From Methanoculleus frigidifontis (GTDB taxonomy: Archaea; Halobacteriota; Methanomicrobia; Methanomicrobiales; Methanoculleaceae): a stretch of DNA of 64,000 bases. Made by a program: the position numbers and the translations under genes. Where the stretch lies: assembly GCF_030464345.1 (NCBI RefSeq), contig NZ_VCYH01000011.1:1-64000 (forward strand). Reading direction: 5' to 3'. Of the stretch, positions 9,380-18,312 are shown piece after piece (position 1 is the stretch's first letter; every line of letters starts with the position of its first letter). The notes under the pieces are model-generated. The model did not search any database, was not told the origin of the DNA, and worked only from the letters and a program-made list of their open reading frames with translations.

Positions 9380-12325
9380 ATGGGAGATCTGTTTACAGTA
9401 AAACGAGTGATTTCAGTAATCCTGATGCTATGCTTTGTATCGGTATGTATACCGAGCAGCACCGCAGCGGTGTCATCAACGACTGTTCAGGACCTTCGCC
9501 TTACCGAGGCCGAAGTTCAGGCAACCGTGATGGAGCTGCGGACCGCCACCGGTTCAAACTGGGCCGAGTCCGGCGGGAGCACCGCAACAGTGATCGTAGC
9601 AGCAAGTGACAGCAGTGCAGCAGCAAAAGCCCAAGCCCGGTATGTCTGCGACGGTTCGAATGACCACGTAGAGATCCAGGCAGCTCTCAGTGCTCTCCCT
9701 GCCAGCGGTGGAACGGTTCTCCTGAAAGCGGGAACCTACAACTGCGCCGGCAACCTGCAGCCCGGTGCGTACAAGACGCTGAAAGGTGAGGGAGAAGGGG
9801 CGACCGTTCTGAAGTTCCCCGGCGTTGGCGGACTGCGCATCCGTGCACAGTACGTAACCTTCGCCGACTTCAAGGTCACCGGAAAAGCCGACATGCTCAT
9901 CGAAAGCAATCACGCCCGTGTTCGCAACGTGACCATGACGGTGGACAACTCCCGGATCGGCGTCTTCTACGTCTGGGCGGCCAACAAGGTTGTCGAGGAC
10001 GTTGAGTTCGTGAACTGCAAGGCTATCGACTGCGGCCGCTACGGGTTTTTGAACAGTGGCGAGGGAAACCCGAACCTGATCAAGAACGTCCGGTACATCA
10101 ACTGTGAGGCCATCAACTGTGGACGCTACAGCTCCGTCTCCACGGGGCCGTGGGTGACCGGGTTTGACATCGTCGAGAAGAACAACATCGACGGTGCCTG
10201 GATCGTCGGCTGCTATGCAGAAGGCAACCAGGAGAGCGGGTTCCACCTCGAGGGCTTCTCGTACCTGAGCATCAAGAACGTCCACTTCAAGGACTGCGTC
10301 AGCATCAACAACGCCCAGAAGGGCAAGGACAGATGCATGTTCGGCGCCGGGTTCACCGTCCCGAAGGGCTGCACGCTTGAGAACTGCTACTCGTACAACA
10401 ACAAGCACGGGTATCTGGTCAGCGGCGGCAGCGTCAGCAAGTGCTATGATGATACCTTCATCAATTGCCGGGACGATGCCTCGTGGTACGGGTTTGTAGT
10501 CCGGCACGGCTACGACATCTCCATGACCGGCTGTATCTCGAACGATGCCGCCCGGCAGGGGATCGTCCTCTCCAAGGCCTGGGACATCACGGTCAACGAC
10601 TTCTACCTGAACGGTGCCGCAGGCTACCCGCTCCATAGCGGTTCCTCGACCGTCACGGCAGCCAAGTTTGCAGCGACGACGTCGTCCGACGATCCGTTCG
10701 CCTACAGCATGTGGAAAGGGCCGCTGACCGACAGCAGCATCGATATCCACGCCCAGAACTGCAAGCCGTCGACCGTCCTCTGCTTTGAGAACGCCCAGCG
10801 CGTCAAGGTGACCGGTACGATCACAACGACCAGCACGAGCCCGATCCGGGTTATCGGCGGTTCCGCCGTCGACACGAGCGGTGTTGTCTTCGGCCCCGAC
10901 GTGGTTTCGCCGTCACCTGCCCCGACCCCGGCTCCGGTCGAGAACCCGGAGTACCTCTGGTACGAGGCTGAAGCGGTCGGCGTGACCGCACCGATGACGG
11001 CAGCCGCCGATGCGGCCGCATCCAACGGGAACTACATCTGGGTCCCGCAGGGAACCGGACACGCGGTAGAGCCCCCGGCGACCGAGGGCACCGCGACCTA
11101 CCCGATCAGCGTCTCTGAGGCGGGTACCTACGCCGTCTACGCCCGGTGCATCGCTCCGGACAGTGCGAGCGACTCGTTCTGGGTCTCCGTGGACGGAGCA
11201 GCAGGCTTCAAGTTCGCCCCGGTCACCAGTGAGGACTGGCAGTGGACGAAGGTCGGTACCTACTCCTTCGCCGCCGGTGAGCACACGCTCGACATGATGT
11301 GGCGCGAGGACGGCACGAAGCTCGACAAGATCTTCGTCACAAACGACCTCGCCTACCTGCCGACCGGCACGGGCGGCGAGGCGACCGGACCGGTCGTCAT
11401 ACCGACTCCGACGCCTACCCCGACGCCTACTCCGACGCCGACGCCCGCCAGTCCCCAGACCTGGATTGAGATGGAGTCTGCAGACCTCGTAAGCCCGATG
11501 GTCGCCGCATCGGATGCAGCAGCCTCCGGCGGCGCGTACGTCTGGACGCCCCAGGGCACCGGCAACCGGGCAACGCCCCCGGCCGACGGGGCGGCGACCG
11601 TGACGTTCACGGTTCCTGCCTCGGGCACCTATGCCATCTACGGCCGGACGATCGCTCCTGACAGCACGGCAGACTCGTTCTGGGTCTCCATCGACGGCGC
11701 TGCCGCATTCAAGTGGGAGCCCGGCAACAGTCAGGACTGGATCTGGAACAAAGTCGGGTCGTATCCCCTCTCCGCCGGCGAGCACACCCTGAAGGTGATG
11801 CTGCGTGAGGACGGAACCAGGATCGACAAGGTCGTTGTCAGCAGCGATCCCGCCTTCGTTCCTGAGGGCAGCGGCGACGGCACCCCGATCGTCGTCCCGG
11901 TTCAGCAGGATATCGTGATCGAGGCAGAGGGCGGAAGCCTGGCAGCCCCGATGCAGGCGCTCAATGACGTGGCTGCGTCCGGCGGGAAGTACATCGTTGT
12001 CCCGATGGGCAGCGGTGCACAGGCAACTCCTCCGGCGACGGGCACCGCGACCTACACCTTCGACGTGCCCGCAACCGGTGAGTACGCCCTGCACGGACGG
12101 ACAATCGCTCCGGACAGCACGACGGACTCGTTCTGGGTCTCGCTCGACGGTGCTGCCGCATTCAAGTGGGAGCCCGGCAACAGCAAGGCCTGGACCTGGA
12201 ACAAAGTGGGTCAGTACCCGCTTGCTGCAGGCAAGCACACGCTGAAAGTGATGTGGAGAGAAGACGGTACCAAACTGGACAAACTCCTCCTCACCGGCGA
12301 CCTTGCCGCTGTGCCGACGGCATAA
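9380..12325 (+). CDS. Secreted beta-helix protein, paralogue 4, with three C-terminal carbohydrate-binding-like repeats
   Basis: 981 residues. A signal peptide (about 1-30) is followed by VQDLRLTEAEVQATVMELR, as in paralogue 3, then the beta-helix region (about 70-510) carrying the shared central block. After a Pro-rich linker come three repeats of about 140 residues, near 524-663, 691-826 and 838-981. Each has an EAE/EME/EAEG start, a VPQGTG-like loop, an AGTYAVYARCIAPDS-type strand, a DSFWVS.DGAA segment and a final MWREDGTKLDK. This pattern resembles CBM6/CBM35-type sugar-binding modules. A (PT)n linker at about 672-690 separates repeats 1 and 2, encoded by a hexanucleotide-like repeat at 11401-11446. 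The array suggests tight binding to an extracellular glycan; the partner is not known. Confidence 0.8.
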   Translation: MGDLFTVKRVISVILMLCFVSVCIPSSTAAVSSTTVQDLRLTEAEVQATVMELRTATGSNWAESGGSTATVIVAASDSSAAAKAQARYVCDGSNDHVEIQAALSALPASGGTVLLKAGTYNCAGNLQPGAYKTLKGEGEGATVLKFPGVGGLRIRAQYVTFADFKVTGKADMLIESNHARVRNVTMTVDNSRIGVFYVWAANKVVEDVEFVNCKAIDCGRYGFLNSGEGNPNLIKNVRYINCEAINCGRYSSVSTGPWVTGFDIVEKNNIDGAWIVGCYAEGNQESGFHLEGFSYLSIKNVHFKDCVSINNAQKGKDRCMFGAGFTVPKGCTLENCYSYNNKHGYLVSGGSVSKCYDDTFINCRDDASWYGFVVRHGYDISMTGCISNDAARQGIVLSKAWDITVNDFYLNGAAGYPLHSGSSTVTAAKFAATTSSDDPFAYSMWKGPLTDSSIDIHAQNCKPSTVLCFENAQRVKVTGTITTTSTSPIRVIGGSAVDTSGVVFGPDVVSPSPAPTPAPVENPEYLWYEAEAVGVTAPMTAAADAAASNGNYIWVPQGTGHAVEPPATEGTATYPISVSEAGTYAVYARCIAPDSASDSFWVSVDGAAGFKFAPVTSEDWQWTKVGTYSFAAGEHTLDMMWREDGTKLDKIFVTNDLAYLPTGTGGEATGPVVIPTPTPTPTPTPTPTPASPQTWIEMESADLVSPMVAASDAAASGGAYVWTPQGTGNRATPPADGAATVTFTVPASGTYAIYGRTIAPDSTADSFWVSIDGAAAFKWEPGNSQDWIWNKVGSYPLSAGEHTLKVMLREDGTRIDKVVVSSDPAFVPEGSGDGTPIVVPVQQDIVIEAEGGSLAAPMQALNDVAASGGKYIVVPMGSGAQATPPATGTATYTFDVPATGEYALHGRTIAPDSTTDSFWVSLDGAAAFKWEPGNSKAWTWNKVGQYPLAAGKHTLKVMWREDGTKLDKLLLTGDLAAVPTA

Positions 12326-12373
12326 CGGCACGGTAGCGTGTACTACCCGCTGGCACCCTCTCTTTGGGAACAG

Positions 12374-12448
12374 AGGCGGACCCGGGAAATCCCGGGTTCG
12401 CCTGACAGGGTCCGGGATGCGGAAGAGAACCCCGCATCCCCGTTTTTA
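12374..12448. terminator. Two-hairpin terminator between convergent genes
   Basis: The first stem is AGGCGGACCCGGG (12374-12386) against CCCGGGTTCGCCT (12391-12403), with loop AAAT and one G-U pair. The second is GGGATGCGG (12414-12422) against CCGCATCCC (12432-12440), followed by a T5 run. It lies between the 3' ends of beta-helix paralogue 4 and the sugar dehydrogenase and could serve both strands. Confidence 0.65.
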
Positions 12449-12469
12449 TACCGCTCTGCCGCTGGCAGG

Positions 12470-13720
12470 CTACAGCGTTCTGTAATAGAATCCGTCCTTT
12501 TCAGGAGCCTTCCCGGCAAAGATGCCCCGGATGTCGACCAGCACTTTGCTTGAGTTCATGAAACTCCCGATCTCTGCAAGGGACATATCCCTGAACTGGT
12601 CGTGTGCAACCGCGATAATGACGGCGTCCATCGGCACCGTGATCTCCTCAAGCGCCTGTACGCCGAAGGTCTCGATCGCGTTTGCAGGAAGCAGCGGGTC
12701 ATAGCCGTAGAGCTCGACGCCGAACTCGCTCAGGTGCCGGACGATCTCCGTAACCGGGCTTTCACGGGTGTCGGGCACGTTCTCCTTGTAGGTGAGTCCC
12801 ATGATCAGGACATTCGAGCCCTTGATAACCCTGCCCTGTTCGTTCAGCCCTTTGACGACCATGTCCGCCACGTGGCGCGGGATGTGATCGTTGATGGCTC
12901 TCCCGGCGAGGATGACCTGCGGGTGGTAGCCGAGCTCCTTCGCCCGGTAGACGAGGTAGTAGGGGTCGACCGGGATGCAGTGGCCGCCGACGAGCCCCGG
13001 GGTATACTGGTGGAAGTTCCACTTCGTGCCTGCAGCCTTCAGGACGGCGGCCGTGTCAATCCTCATCCGGTGAAAGATGATGGAGAGTTCGTTCATCAGG
13101 GCGATGTTCAGGTCACGCTGGATATTCTCGATAACTTTGGCGGCTTCGGCGGTTTTGATGTCGGGTGCGACGTACACGGTCGTTACGAGCCCGTAGAGGG
13201 CTGCAAGGTCTTCTGCCGTCGCTGCATCGTAGCCCGATACTATCTTGGTGATCCGATCCAGGGTATGGTCGCTGTCGCTCGGGTTGATCCGTTCCGGGGA
13301 ATACCCGATGGTAAAATCGACACCGCAGACACCGCCCGACTCACGCTCCAGGATCGGCCTGACGACGTCCTCGGTCACCCCCGGGTAGACGGTCGATTCG
13401 AGGACGACGCATGCGCCCGGCTTGAGGTTCTTTCCGACCGTCTCGGAGGCGGAGATGACGTAGCGCAGGTCCGGTTCCTTCGACCGGGTGACCGGCGTCG
13501 GGACACAGATCAGGACAAAATCCGCGTCGGCAATTCGGGCGGGATCGGAGGTTGCCTGCACGCTGTTCGCGTCCCTGGCCGCAATGGCGGATACCTTCCG
13601 TGCATCGATATCGAAACCGATCGTCGTCAGGTGCCGGGCGAAGCTGTCGGCAAGCGGAAGGCCGACATACCCAAGCCCGGCGATACAGACTGTTTTACTC
13701 TTTATCTGTTTGGAATCCAC
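12470..13720 (-). CDS. UDP-N-acetyl-D-mannosamine-type nucleotide-sugar dehydrogenase (WecC family)
   Basis: 416 residues. NAD-dependent, four-electron oxidation of a UDP-sugar to the uronic acid. The N-terminal Rossmann fingerprint GLGYVGLPLA holds Gly15, Gly17 and Gly20. The catalytic cysteine is in GGHCIPVDPYYL, about residue 248, and GLTYKENVPDTRESP marks the C-terminal nucleotide-sugar domain. Length and motifs fit UDP-ManNAc 6-dehydrogenase (WecC/WbpO) better than UDP-glucose dehydrogenase, but the exact sugar is inference. The product would feed surface glycan synthesis, in keeping with the flippase at 1213-2454 and the carbohydrate-binding modules of the adjacent secreted protein. It is transcribed towards the beta-helix array and shares its terminator region. 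Confidence 0.85.
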   Translation of the reverse strand: MDSKQIKSKTVCIAGLGYVGLPLADSFARHLTTIGFDIDARKVSAIAARDANSVQATSDPARIADADFVLICVPTPVTRSKEPDLRYVISASETVGKNLKPGACVVLESTVYPGVTEDVVRPILERESGGVCGVDFTIGYSPERINPSDSDHTLDRITKIVSGYDAATAEDLAALYGLVTTVYVAPDIKTAEAAKVIENIQRDLNIALMNELSIIFHRMRIDTAAVLKAAGTKWNFHQYTPGLVGGHCIPVDPYYLVYRAKELGYHPQVILAGRAINDHIPRHVADMVVKGLNEQGRVIKGSNVLIMGLTYKENVPDTRESPVTEIVRHLSEFGVELYGYDPLLPANAIETFGVQALEEITVPMDAVIIAVAHDQFRDMSLAEIGSFMNSSKVLVDIRGIFAGKAPEKDGFYYRTL

Positions 13721-14004
13721 GGTACTCGTCTCCCATCATCACTGCTGCCGGGCTCTGCGGGCGTGCGTCTCTCCTTCTTCGGTGGCGGATGGGCCAGCGG
13801 AGCCGCTGGTCCCGGCGCGGGGAATATGCTCTGATGAAGCGTACGCCGCTACTTAAACCTTTCTGCAGGTGCAGCGAACGGATCCGCCCTCCCGAAGGTG
13901 GTTTCGGAATCGTTCGTCTTCGGCGGCGCCTTGCGGTGACTGCATAGGGTTGCACACAGGCGTGTGGAAACAGTATCCTGCGAGACGAGAAAGACATTCC
14001 CGTT

Positions 14005-14271
14005 TCACGTTCCCAGGATGACGAGGAGTTTGTTCACCACGATGATGCCGAAGATGACAAGGCCGGCAGCGAGTGTTGCTCTGAGGTACTGGACAGACTG
14101 ATGCTGCCGAAACGAGGTGCTGCCGAGAAGTTCAAGGGCGAATACGAGTCCGATCAGCCCGATCTCGTAGGCAAGCACAACGCCTGGATACAGGTACAGC
14201 AGTCCCAGCAGAACGGCGGCCAGCGCGAGTGCAAGGAGGCCGAGGGCGATTCTCTTCAGCCACGTTCCCAT
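14005..14271 (-). CDS. Small membrane protein, unknown function
   Basis: About 88 residues from ATG 14271. It has three hydrophobic helices separated by short loops, with a charged segment (RQHQSVQYLR) before the last. An in-frame ATG at 14295 is possible. However, an atatttataa box lies at about 14297-14306, directly before it, which fits leaderless transcription starting at the inner ATG (MGTWLKR). I recognise no family. The next gene upstream on the same strand is another membrane protein. Confidence 0.55.
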   Translation of the reverse strand: MGTWLKRIALGLLALALAAVLLGLLYLYPGVVLAYEIGLIGLVFALELLGSTSFRQHQSVQYLRATLAAGLVIFGIIVVNKLLVILGT

Positions 14272-14377
14272 CTGCTGGGAATGGCCGGTTCTCATTTATA
14301 AATATGTCGCCTGTGCCGGTATGGCGCACGGGGCATCTCGGCGGCGGGAAAAAGGGACTGGGTGAAATAGAGATCCA

Positions 14378-15028
14378 TTATACCGGCCGTGCGTCCACGT
14401 TGCGCGGGAGGAGTTCGTCGATCAGGAACGACGGGATCTGCGTTGAGGTTCGAACCATCAGGTAGAAGTCCGCCCGGTCACCCACCATTCCACGGTACAC
14501 GCCGTCGATCTTGAAGTCAAACTCCAGTATCTGCATCCCGAGCGTGCTGATGACGGCATGCATTGCAGAGATCTCGTGCTCTTCCCCGATCGGAAGTTCG
14601 GTCGGTTGTTTGTTGACCGAGAGCGTCACTTTATCTGCCTGGGGGATCGCGAGGATCTCGACGTTCCCCAGTTTGACGACCTCCGAGTTCGGGAAGAGGA
14701 CGTCGTAGGTGACGGTGTAAGGGTATGCTGCCGCGGAGTTCGACGGTGTCGTCACGATGGTGAGCGTTGCCATTGCGGCGACCACGAGCACGGCGATGAC
14801 GACCAGAACGCCGACGGCAATCTTCAGCCCTCTGCGCTTCTTCTCTGGTTTCGCCGCACCGGTTGTCGGAGGGGCAGGTGCGGCTGGTTCAACGGTCTCG
14901 GCCATCGGCTTCTGCGGCTCTTCCGGTGGCGTCTCCTGTGGTCCGCCGGTGCCGGATGAGGAGGAGAGATCCTCCGTCTGCTCTTCCGGCACCGGTGAGC
15001 TGCTCGCTGTCTCTGGTTCTTCTGGCAT
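14378..15028 (-). CDS. Single-pass membrane protein with acidic Pro-rich cytoplasmic tail
   Basis: About 216 residues. ATG 15028 is chosen because a ttaaata-like box (about 15062-15068) lies some 35 bases upstream; the longer frame to 15136 has no signal. Residues 1-60 are low-complexity Pro, Glu, Ser and Thr. Then come a basic cluster (KKRR), one transmembrane helix (about 68-90) and an external domain of about 125 residues. That domain carries alternating beta-type segments (YTVTYDVLFPNSEVVKLGNV, ILEFDFKIDGVYRGMVGDR). Topology is predicted by the positive-inside rule. I do not recognise the domain; a LEA14-like or cell-surface accessory role would be a guess. Confidence 0.6.
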   Translation of the reverse strand: MPEEPETASSSPVPEEQTEDLSSSSGTGGPQETPPEEPQKPMAETVEPAAPAPPTTGAAKPEKKRRGLKIAVGVLVVIAVLVVAAMATLTIVTTPSNSAAAYPYTVTYDVLFPNSEVVKLGNVEILAIPQADKVTLSVNKQPTELPIGEEHEISAMHAVISTLGMQILEFDFKIDGVYRGMVGDRADFYLMVRTSTQIPSFLIDELLPRNVDARPV

Positions 15029-15185
15029 AAGAAGGTTCCCACTTTGAAAGGAGGCATTTGAACTATTTAACAATATTGTGAGGATACTTCTGCCCTTCTT
15101 CGGTGGGGAAGCGGTCTGTCCCGACCCGGACTCCACTGCAAAACCCTCATTATACCTGGTGACAGACTAATGAAGGAGGATGTGA

Positions 15186-16067
15186 ATGACCGCGATCCCG
15201 AAAGAAGAATATCTGCTAAAATGTACATCCGCCTGTGCAGGGTGCAGTTCTTCCCTCTGCCTGCGATATATTACAAAAGCGGCGGGGCCCGATACGGTTC
15301 TGGTGGTTCCCGCCTGCTGTACCAGTGTCATCCAGGGAATGTACCCGAACACGGCGATGGACATACCCGTGTACAACATCGCATTTGCGGCTGCAGCGGC
15401 CTGTGCATCCGGGCTGAGCAACGCATTCCGGGCGCTTCGGCGGGAGACCAACGTCATCGTCTACGCCGGTGACGGCGGCACGGTGGATATCGGTATCCAG
15501 GCTCTTTCCGGAGCGTTCGAGCGCGGCACCGATTTTCTCTATATCTGCTACGACAACGAGGCGTACGGTAACACCGGGATGCAGCGGTCCGGCGCAACGC
15601 CGCTCGGTGCGCGGACGACCACGACGCCCGGCGGAAAGCCGACGACGAAGAAAGACCTCGACCGGATCGTCGAGGCGCACGATCCGCCGTACATGGCGAC
15701 CGCCTGCAGTGCATATCCGCTCGACCTCTTCAAGAAAGTGAAGAAGGCGCTCTCGATCCGGGGGCCGAAGTTCATCCATATTCTTGCACCCTGCCCGCCC
15801 GGGTGGCGCTACTCGGCAGAAAAGACCATCGAGATGGGGAAACTGGCGGTCAAGACCGGCACATGGGTGCTCTACGAGCGTGAATACGGAAACCTCACGA
15901 TCAACGGCCCCTCAAAGGCCGCGATCAGAAAGCCGGCCCCGCTTGAGGACTATATCAAAGGGCAGGGCAGGTTCAAGGGTGTCACACCCGCGATGCTCGA
16001 ACAGATGCGTCAGCAGATGCAGGCGAACATCACCCGGCTTGTCCGCGAGGAGGAAGGCATATGCTGA
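15186..16067 (+). CDS. porB: Pyruvate:ferredoxin oxidoreductase, beta subunit
   Basis: 293 residues. Thiamine diphosphate-binding subunit of pyruvate synthase, which in methanogens makes pyruvate from acetyl-CoA, CO2 and reduced ferredoxin. The TPP fingerprint starts at GDGGTVDIG (about residue 95) and ends at CYDNEAYGNTG. Cysteines near the N-terminus (C13, C17, C20, C25) and one in a C-terminal SCPPGW-like segment (APCPPGWRY) would hold the 4Fe-4S cluster. Start ATG 15186 follows a good AAGGAGG site. The next gene overlaps by seven bases. This is the first gene of a compact porBACD operon. Confidence 0.93.
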   Translation: MTAIPKEEYLLKCTSACAGCSSSLCLRYITKAAGPDTVLVVPACCTSVIQGMYPNTAMDIPVYNIAFAAAAACASGLSNAFRALRRETNVIVYAGDGGTVDIGIQALSGAFERGTDFLYICYDNEAYGNTGMQRSGATPLGARTTTTPGGKPTTKKDLDRIVEAHDPPYMATACSAYPLDLFKKVKKALSIRGPKFIHILAPCPPGWRYSAEKTIEMGKLAVKTGTWVLYEREYGNLTINGPSKAAIRKPAPLEDYIKGQGRFKGVTPAMLEQMRQQMQANITRLVREEEGIC

Positions 16068-17173
16068 CGATTGCAACCGGAAACAAGGCTGTAGCAGCGG
16101 CGGTGAAGGCCGCGAAGCCCGGGGTCATCGCCGCCTACCCGATCACCCCGCAGACGGAGATTGTGGAGCAGATCGCCGAGTACGTCACTGCCGGCGCTCT
16201 TGCGAGCGAGTACATTCCGGTGGAGAGCGAGCACTCCGCGATGGCGGCCTGCATCGGCGCGAGCGCAGCGGGTGTCCGCACCTTCACGGCGACGAGCTCG
16301 CACGGCCTTCTTTACATGCACGAGATGGTGCACTGGGCGGCCGGAGCCCGCCTGCCGATCGTCATGGCGAACGTCAACCGTGCGCTCGGGCCCGGGTGGA
16401 ACGTCTGGGCGGAGCATACGGACGCCTTTTCCCAGCGGGATACCGGGTGGCTGCAGGTCTTCGTGAGCACCGTCCAGGAGGCCTACGACGCGACGCTGAT
16501 GGCGTTCCGGATTGCCGAGCACGAAAATGTCCTGCTCCCGGTCATGGTCAACCTCGACGGGTTCACCCTGAGCCACATCACCCAGTCGCTCGAGGCCTTC
16601 GATCCCGGGGACTTCATCCCGCCGGTGCGCATTCCCCACGCGATCGACGTGGAGAATCCCTGTGTCTACGGGCCGCTGACCGGGCCTGCCGACTACTTCA
16701 GGTTCCGCTGGGACATTGAGCGCTCCATGCGTGACTCCGTCGGCGTCATCGCCGACGTCGAGCGGGAGTTTGCAGAACGGTTCGGCCGGAGCTACGGCCC
16801 CACCGAGGACTACCGGTGCGAGGATGCGGAGGTCGTCGTCGTCGCCATGGGCACGCTCGGCAAAGAGGCCGAGGTCGCCGTCGACCTGCTGCGCCAGGAG
16901 GGCGTGGCTGCCGGTTCCATGCGCCTGCGCTGGTTCCGCCCCTTCCCGAAACTCGACCTCGCCGGACGCGACGTCGTCGTCATCGACCGTGACTACTCCT
17001 TCGGTTTCGGCGGTGTGGTCGCGCACTCCATCCGCTCGACGACCGGTGCCGAGCCGTACAGCGTGATCGCGGGTCTCGGCGGCCAGGAGGTAACGCATGA
17101 GGATATTGCCGGGTTCGTGAAGACGCGACAGTCCGGCAAGGAGTTCTGGTTCGGGGTGAACGACCGTGTATGA
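16061..17173 (+). CDS. porA: Pyruvate:ferredoxin oxidoreductase, alpha subunit
   Basis: 370 residues. It forms the active site with PorB. The family opening GNKAVAAAVKAAKPGVIAAY is followed by PITPQTEIVE, the YPITP motif that contacts the substrate and TPP. The C-terminal domain (about 250-370) has the transketolase-C-like VVVAMGTLGKEAEVAVDLL segment. It overlaps porB by seven bases and porC by eight, so translation is probably coupled. The enzyme is cytoplasmic and links acetyl-CoA from CO2 fixation or acetate assimilation to biosynthesis. The ferredoxin partner is not encoded here. Confidence 0.93.
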   Translation: MLTIATGNKAVAAAVKAAKPGVIAAYPITPQTEIVEQIAEYVTAGALASEYIPVESEHSAMAACIGASAAGVRTFTATSSHGLLYMHEMVHWAAGARLPIVMANVNRALGPGWNVWAEHTDAFSQRDTGWLQVFVSTVQEAYDATLMAFRIAEHENVLLPVMVNLDGFTLSHITQSLEAFDPGDFIPPVRIPHAIDVENPCVYGPLTGPADYFRFRWDIERSMRDSVGVIADVEREFAERFGRSYGPTEDYRCEDAEVVVVAMGTLGKEAEVAVDLLRQEGVAAGSMRLRWFRPFPKLDLAGRDVVVIDRDYSFGFGGVVAHSIRSTTGAEPYSVIAGLGGQEVTHEDIAGFVKTRQSGKEFWFGVNDRV

Positions 17174-17693
17174 GATACGCATCCATTCCCGCGGCGGGCA
17201 GGGAGGCGTCACGGCCGCACGGCTGCTGGCCCTTGCGGCGTTCCGCGACGGCAAGCATGCGACCGCCTGCCCCTTCTACGGTGCGGAGCGCCGGGGCGCA
17301 CCGGTCGTCTCCTTCGTCAGGATCGACGATCAGCCCATCCGGGTCTACTCCCAGATCCAGAAGCCCGATCTGGTGATCGTCCTCGACACCAGTATCATGG
17401 ACGTGGTCGACGTCTTCCAGGGTCTCAGAGAGGACGGCGCGGTGCTGCTGAACAGCTCGCACGATCTCGACGGGAGCGATCTTACCGCCTACCATGTCGA
17501 CCTGACCGGGATCGCCCTCGCCCTCGACCTGGTCGTGGCCGGGAGCCCGATCCTCAACACGCCGGTGCTCGGCGCCCTCGCGAAGCTGGGCATCGTCTCG
17601 CTCCCGTCGGTGAAGGAAGCGATCAGCGAGACGTTTGCGGACGAGCGGAACGTACAGGCTGCGGAAAAGGCATACCAGGAGATGACCGTATGA
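17166..17693 (+). CDS. porC: Pyruvate:ferredoxin oxidoreductase, gamma subunit
   Basis: 175 residues, starting at GTG 17166 inside the end of porA. The N-terminal HSRGGQGGVTAARLLA motif is typical of the gamma (POR/KOR gamma) domain, which is separate in archaea and fused in bacterial enzymes. The segment FYGAERRGAPVVSFVRI is also characteristic. It ends in an ATGA overlap with porD. Gene names vary between porC and porG for this subunit. Confidence 0.92.
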   Translation: MYEIRIHSRGGQGGVTAARLLALAAFRDGKHATACPFYGAERRGAPVVSFVRIDDQPIRVYSQIQKPDLVIVLDTSIMDVVDVFQGLREDGAVLLNSSHDLDGSDLTAYHVDLTGIALALDLVVAGSPILNTPVLGALAKLGIVSLPSVKEAISETFADERNVQAAEKAYQEMTV

Positions 17694-17935
17694 GAGAGAG
17701 GCTTGCACTCAGCAGACCGACCGAAGCGTCGTCGGGCAAGACCGGGTCGTGGCGGACGTTCCGCCCCGTGGTTGACCGGGAGAAATGCAACGCGTGCGGG
17801 CTCTGCGCGCAGTTCTGTCCGGACAGCGTCATCGATGAGGACCTCGTCATCGATATCGAGTTCTGCAAAGGCTGCGGGATCTGCGCGGCCGAATGCCCGA
17901 AGGAAGCAATAACAATGGTACGGGAAGACCGTTAG
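17690..17935 (+). CDS. porD: Pyruvate:ferredoxin oxidoreductase, delta subunit (2[4Fe-4S])
   Basis: 81 residues. A ferredoxin-like electron-transfer subunit with two clusters: CNACGLCAQFCP and CKGCGICAAECP, each in the CxxCxxCxxxCP arrangement. The first 30 residues (RPTEASSGKTGSWRTFRP) match the usual delta-subunit lead before the first cluster. ATG overlaps the porC stop by four bases. The stop overlaps the end of the convergent zinc-ribbon gene by three bases, so no terminator separates the two strands. Confidence 0.92.
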   Translation: MRERLALSRPTEASSGKTGSWRTFRPVVDREKCNACGLCAQFCPDSVIDEDLVIDIEFCKGCGICAAECPKEAITMVREDR

Positions 17936-18312
17936 TCTTCCGCCTCTTCTTTTTCTTCGATCGGGCACTGGGCGATATACTGGAGATTATACTTATAGAA
18001 GTGCGTATAGCCGCAGTTCCTGCACCGGGTCGTGAAGTGGTTGCACCCGATGATCAGGTCGTGCGGCCCGGTCACGCCGCAGCGTTTGCAGGGCGCTTCT
18101 GTCTCAAGTTCCCAGACATCGTAGCAGCCGATGGGAGTGTATGCTCCCTCTTTTCCGATCTCCTGAATCCGGGGGAGAAAGATGCGTGCGGCGCCGCAAT
18201 GCGAACAGATTACCTGAGCCTGCGCCGAAACCGCTTTGATGATCTGATCCGCCACCTCGCCGCAGTTGTAGCAGTTTGTCCGGTGCCTGGTGAAGATGAA
18301 CCGCTCGGTCAT
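17932..18312 (-). CDS. Zinc-ribbon protein, unknown function
   Basis: About 126 residues from ATG 18312. A tattaaat box lies about 28 bases upstream (near 18336-18345) and there is no ribosome site, so the mRNA is probably leaderless; the longer frame reaching 18831 has no support. It has four cysteine pairs: CYNCG (about 14-18), CSHCG (36-40), CKRCG (75-79) and CRNCG (97-101), enough for two zinc sites. The end is acidic (EEKEEAED). The cysteine spacing suggests a nucleic-acid-binding or scaffold role, but no family can be named. Confidence 0.7.
   Translation of the reverse strand: MTERFIFTRHRTNCYNCGEVADQIIKAVSAQAQVICSHCGAARIFLPRIQEIGKEGAYTPIGCYDVWELETEAPCKRCGVTGPHDLIIGCNHFTTRCRNCGYTHFYKYNLQYIAQCPIEEKEEAED

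Noticed and set aside
12602-13834. Plus-strand frame of 410 codons opposite the sugar dehydrogenase
   Set aside because: Acidic and Arg-rich antisense composition; the minus strand encodes a complete, motif-bearing enzyme.
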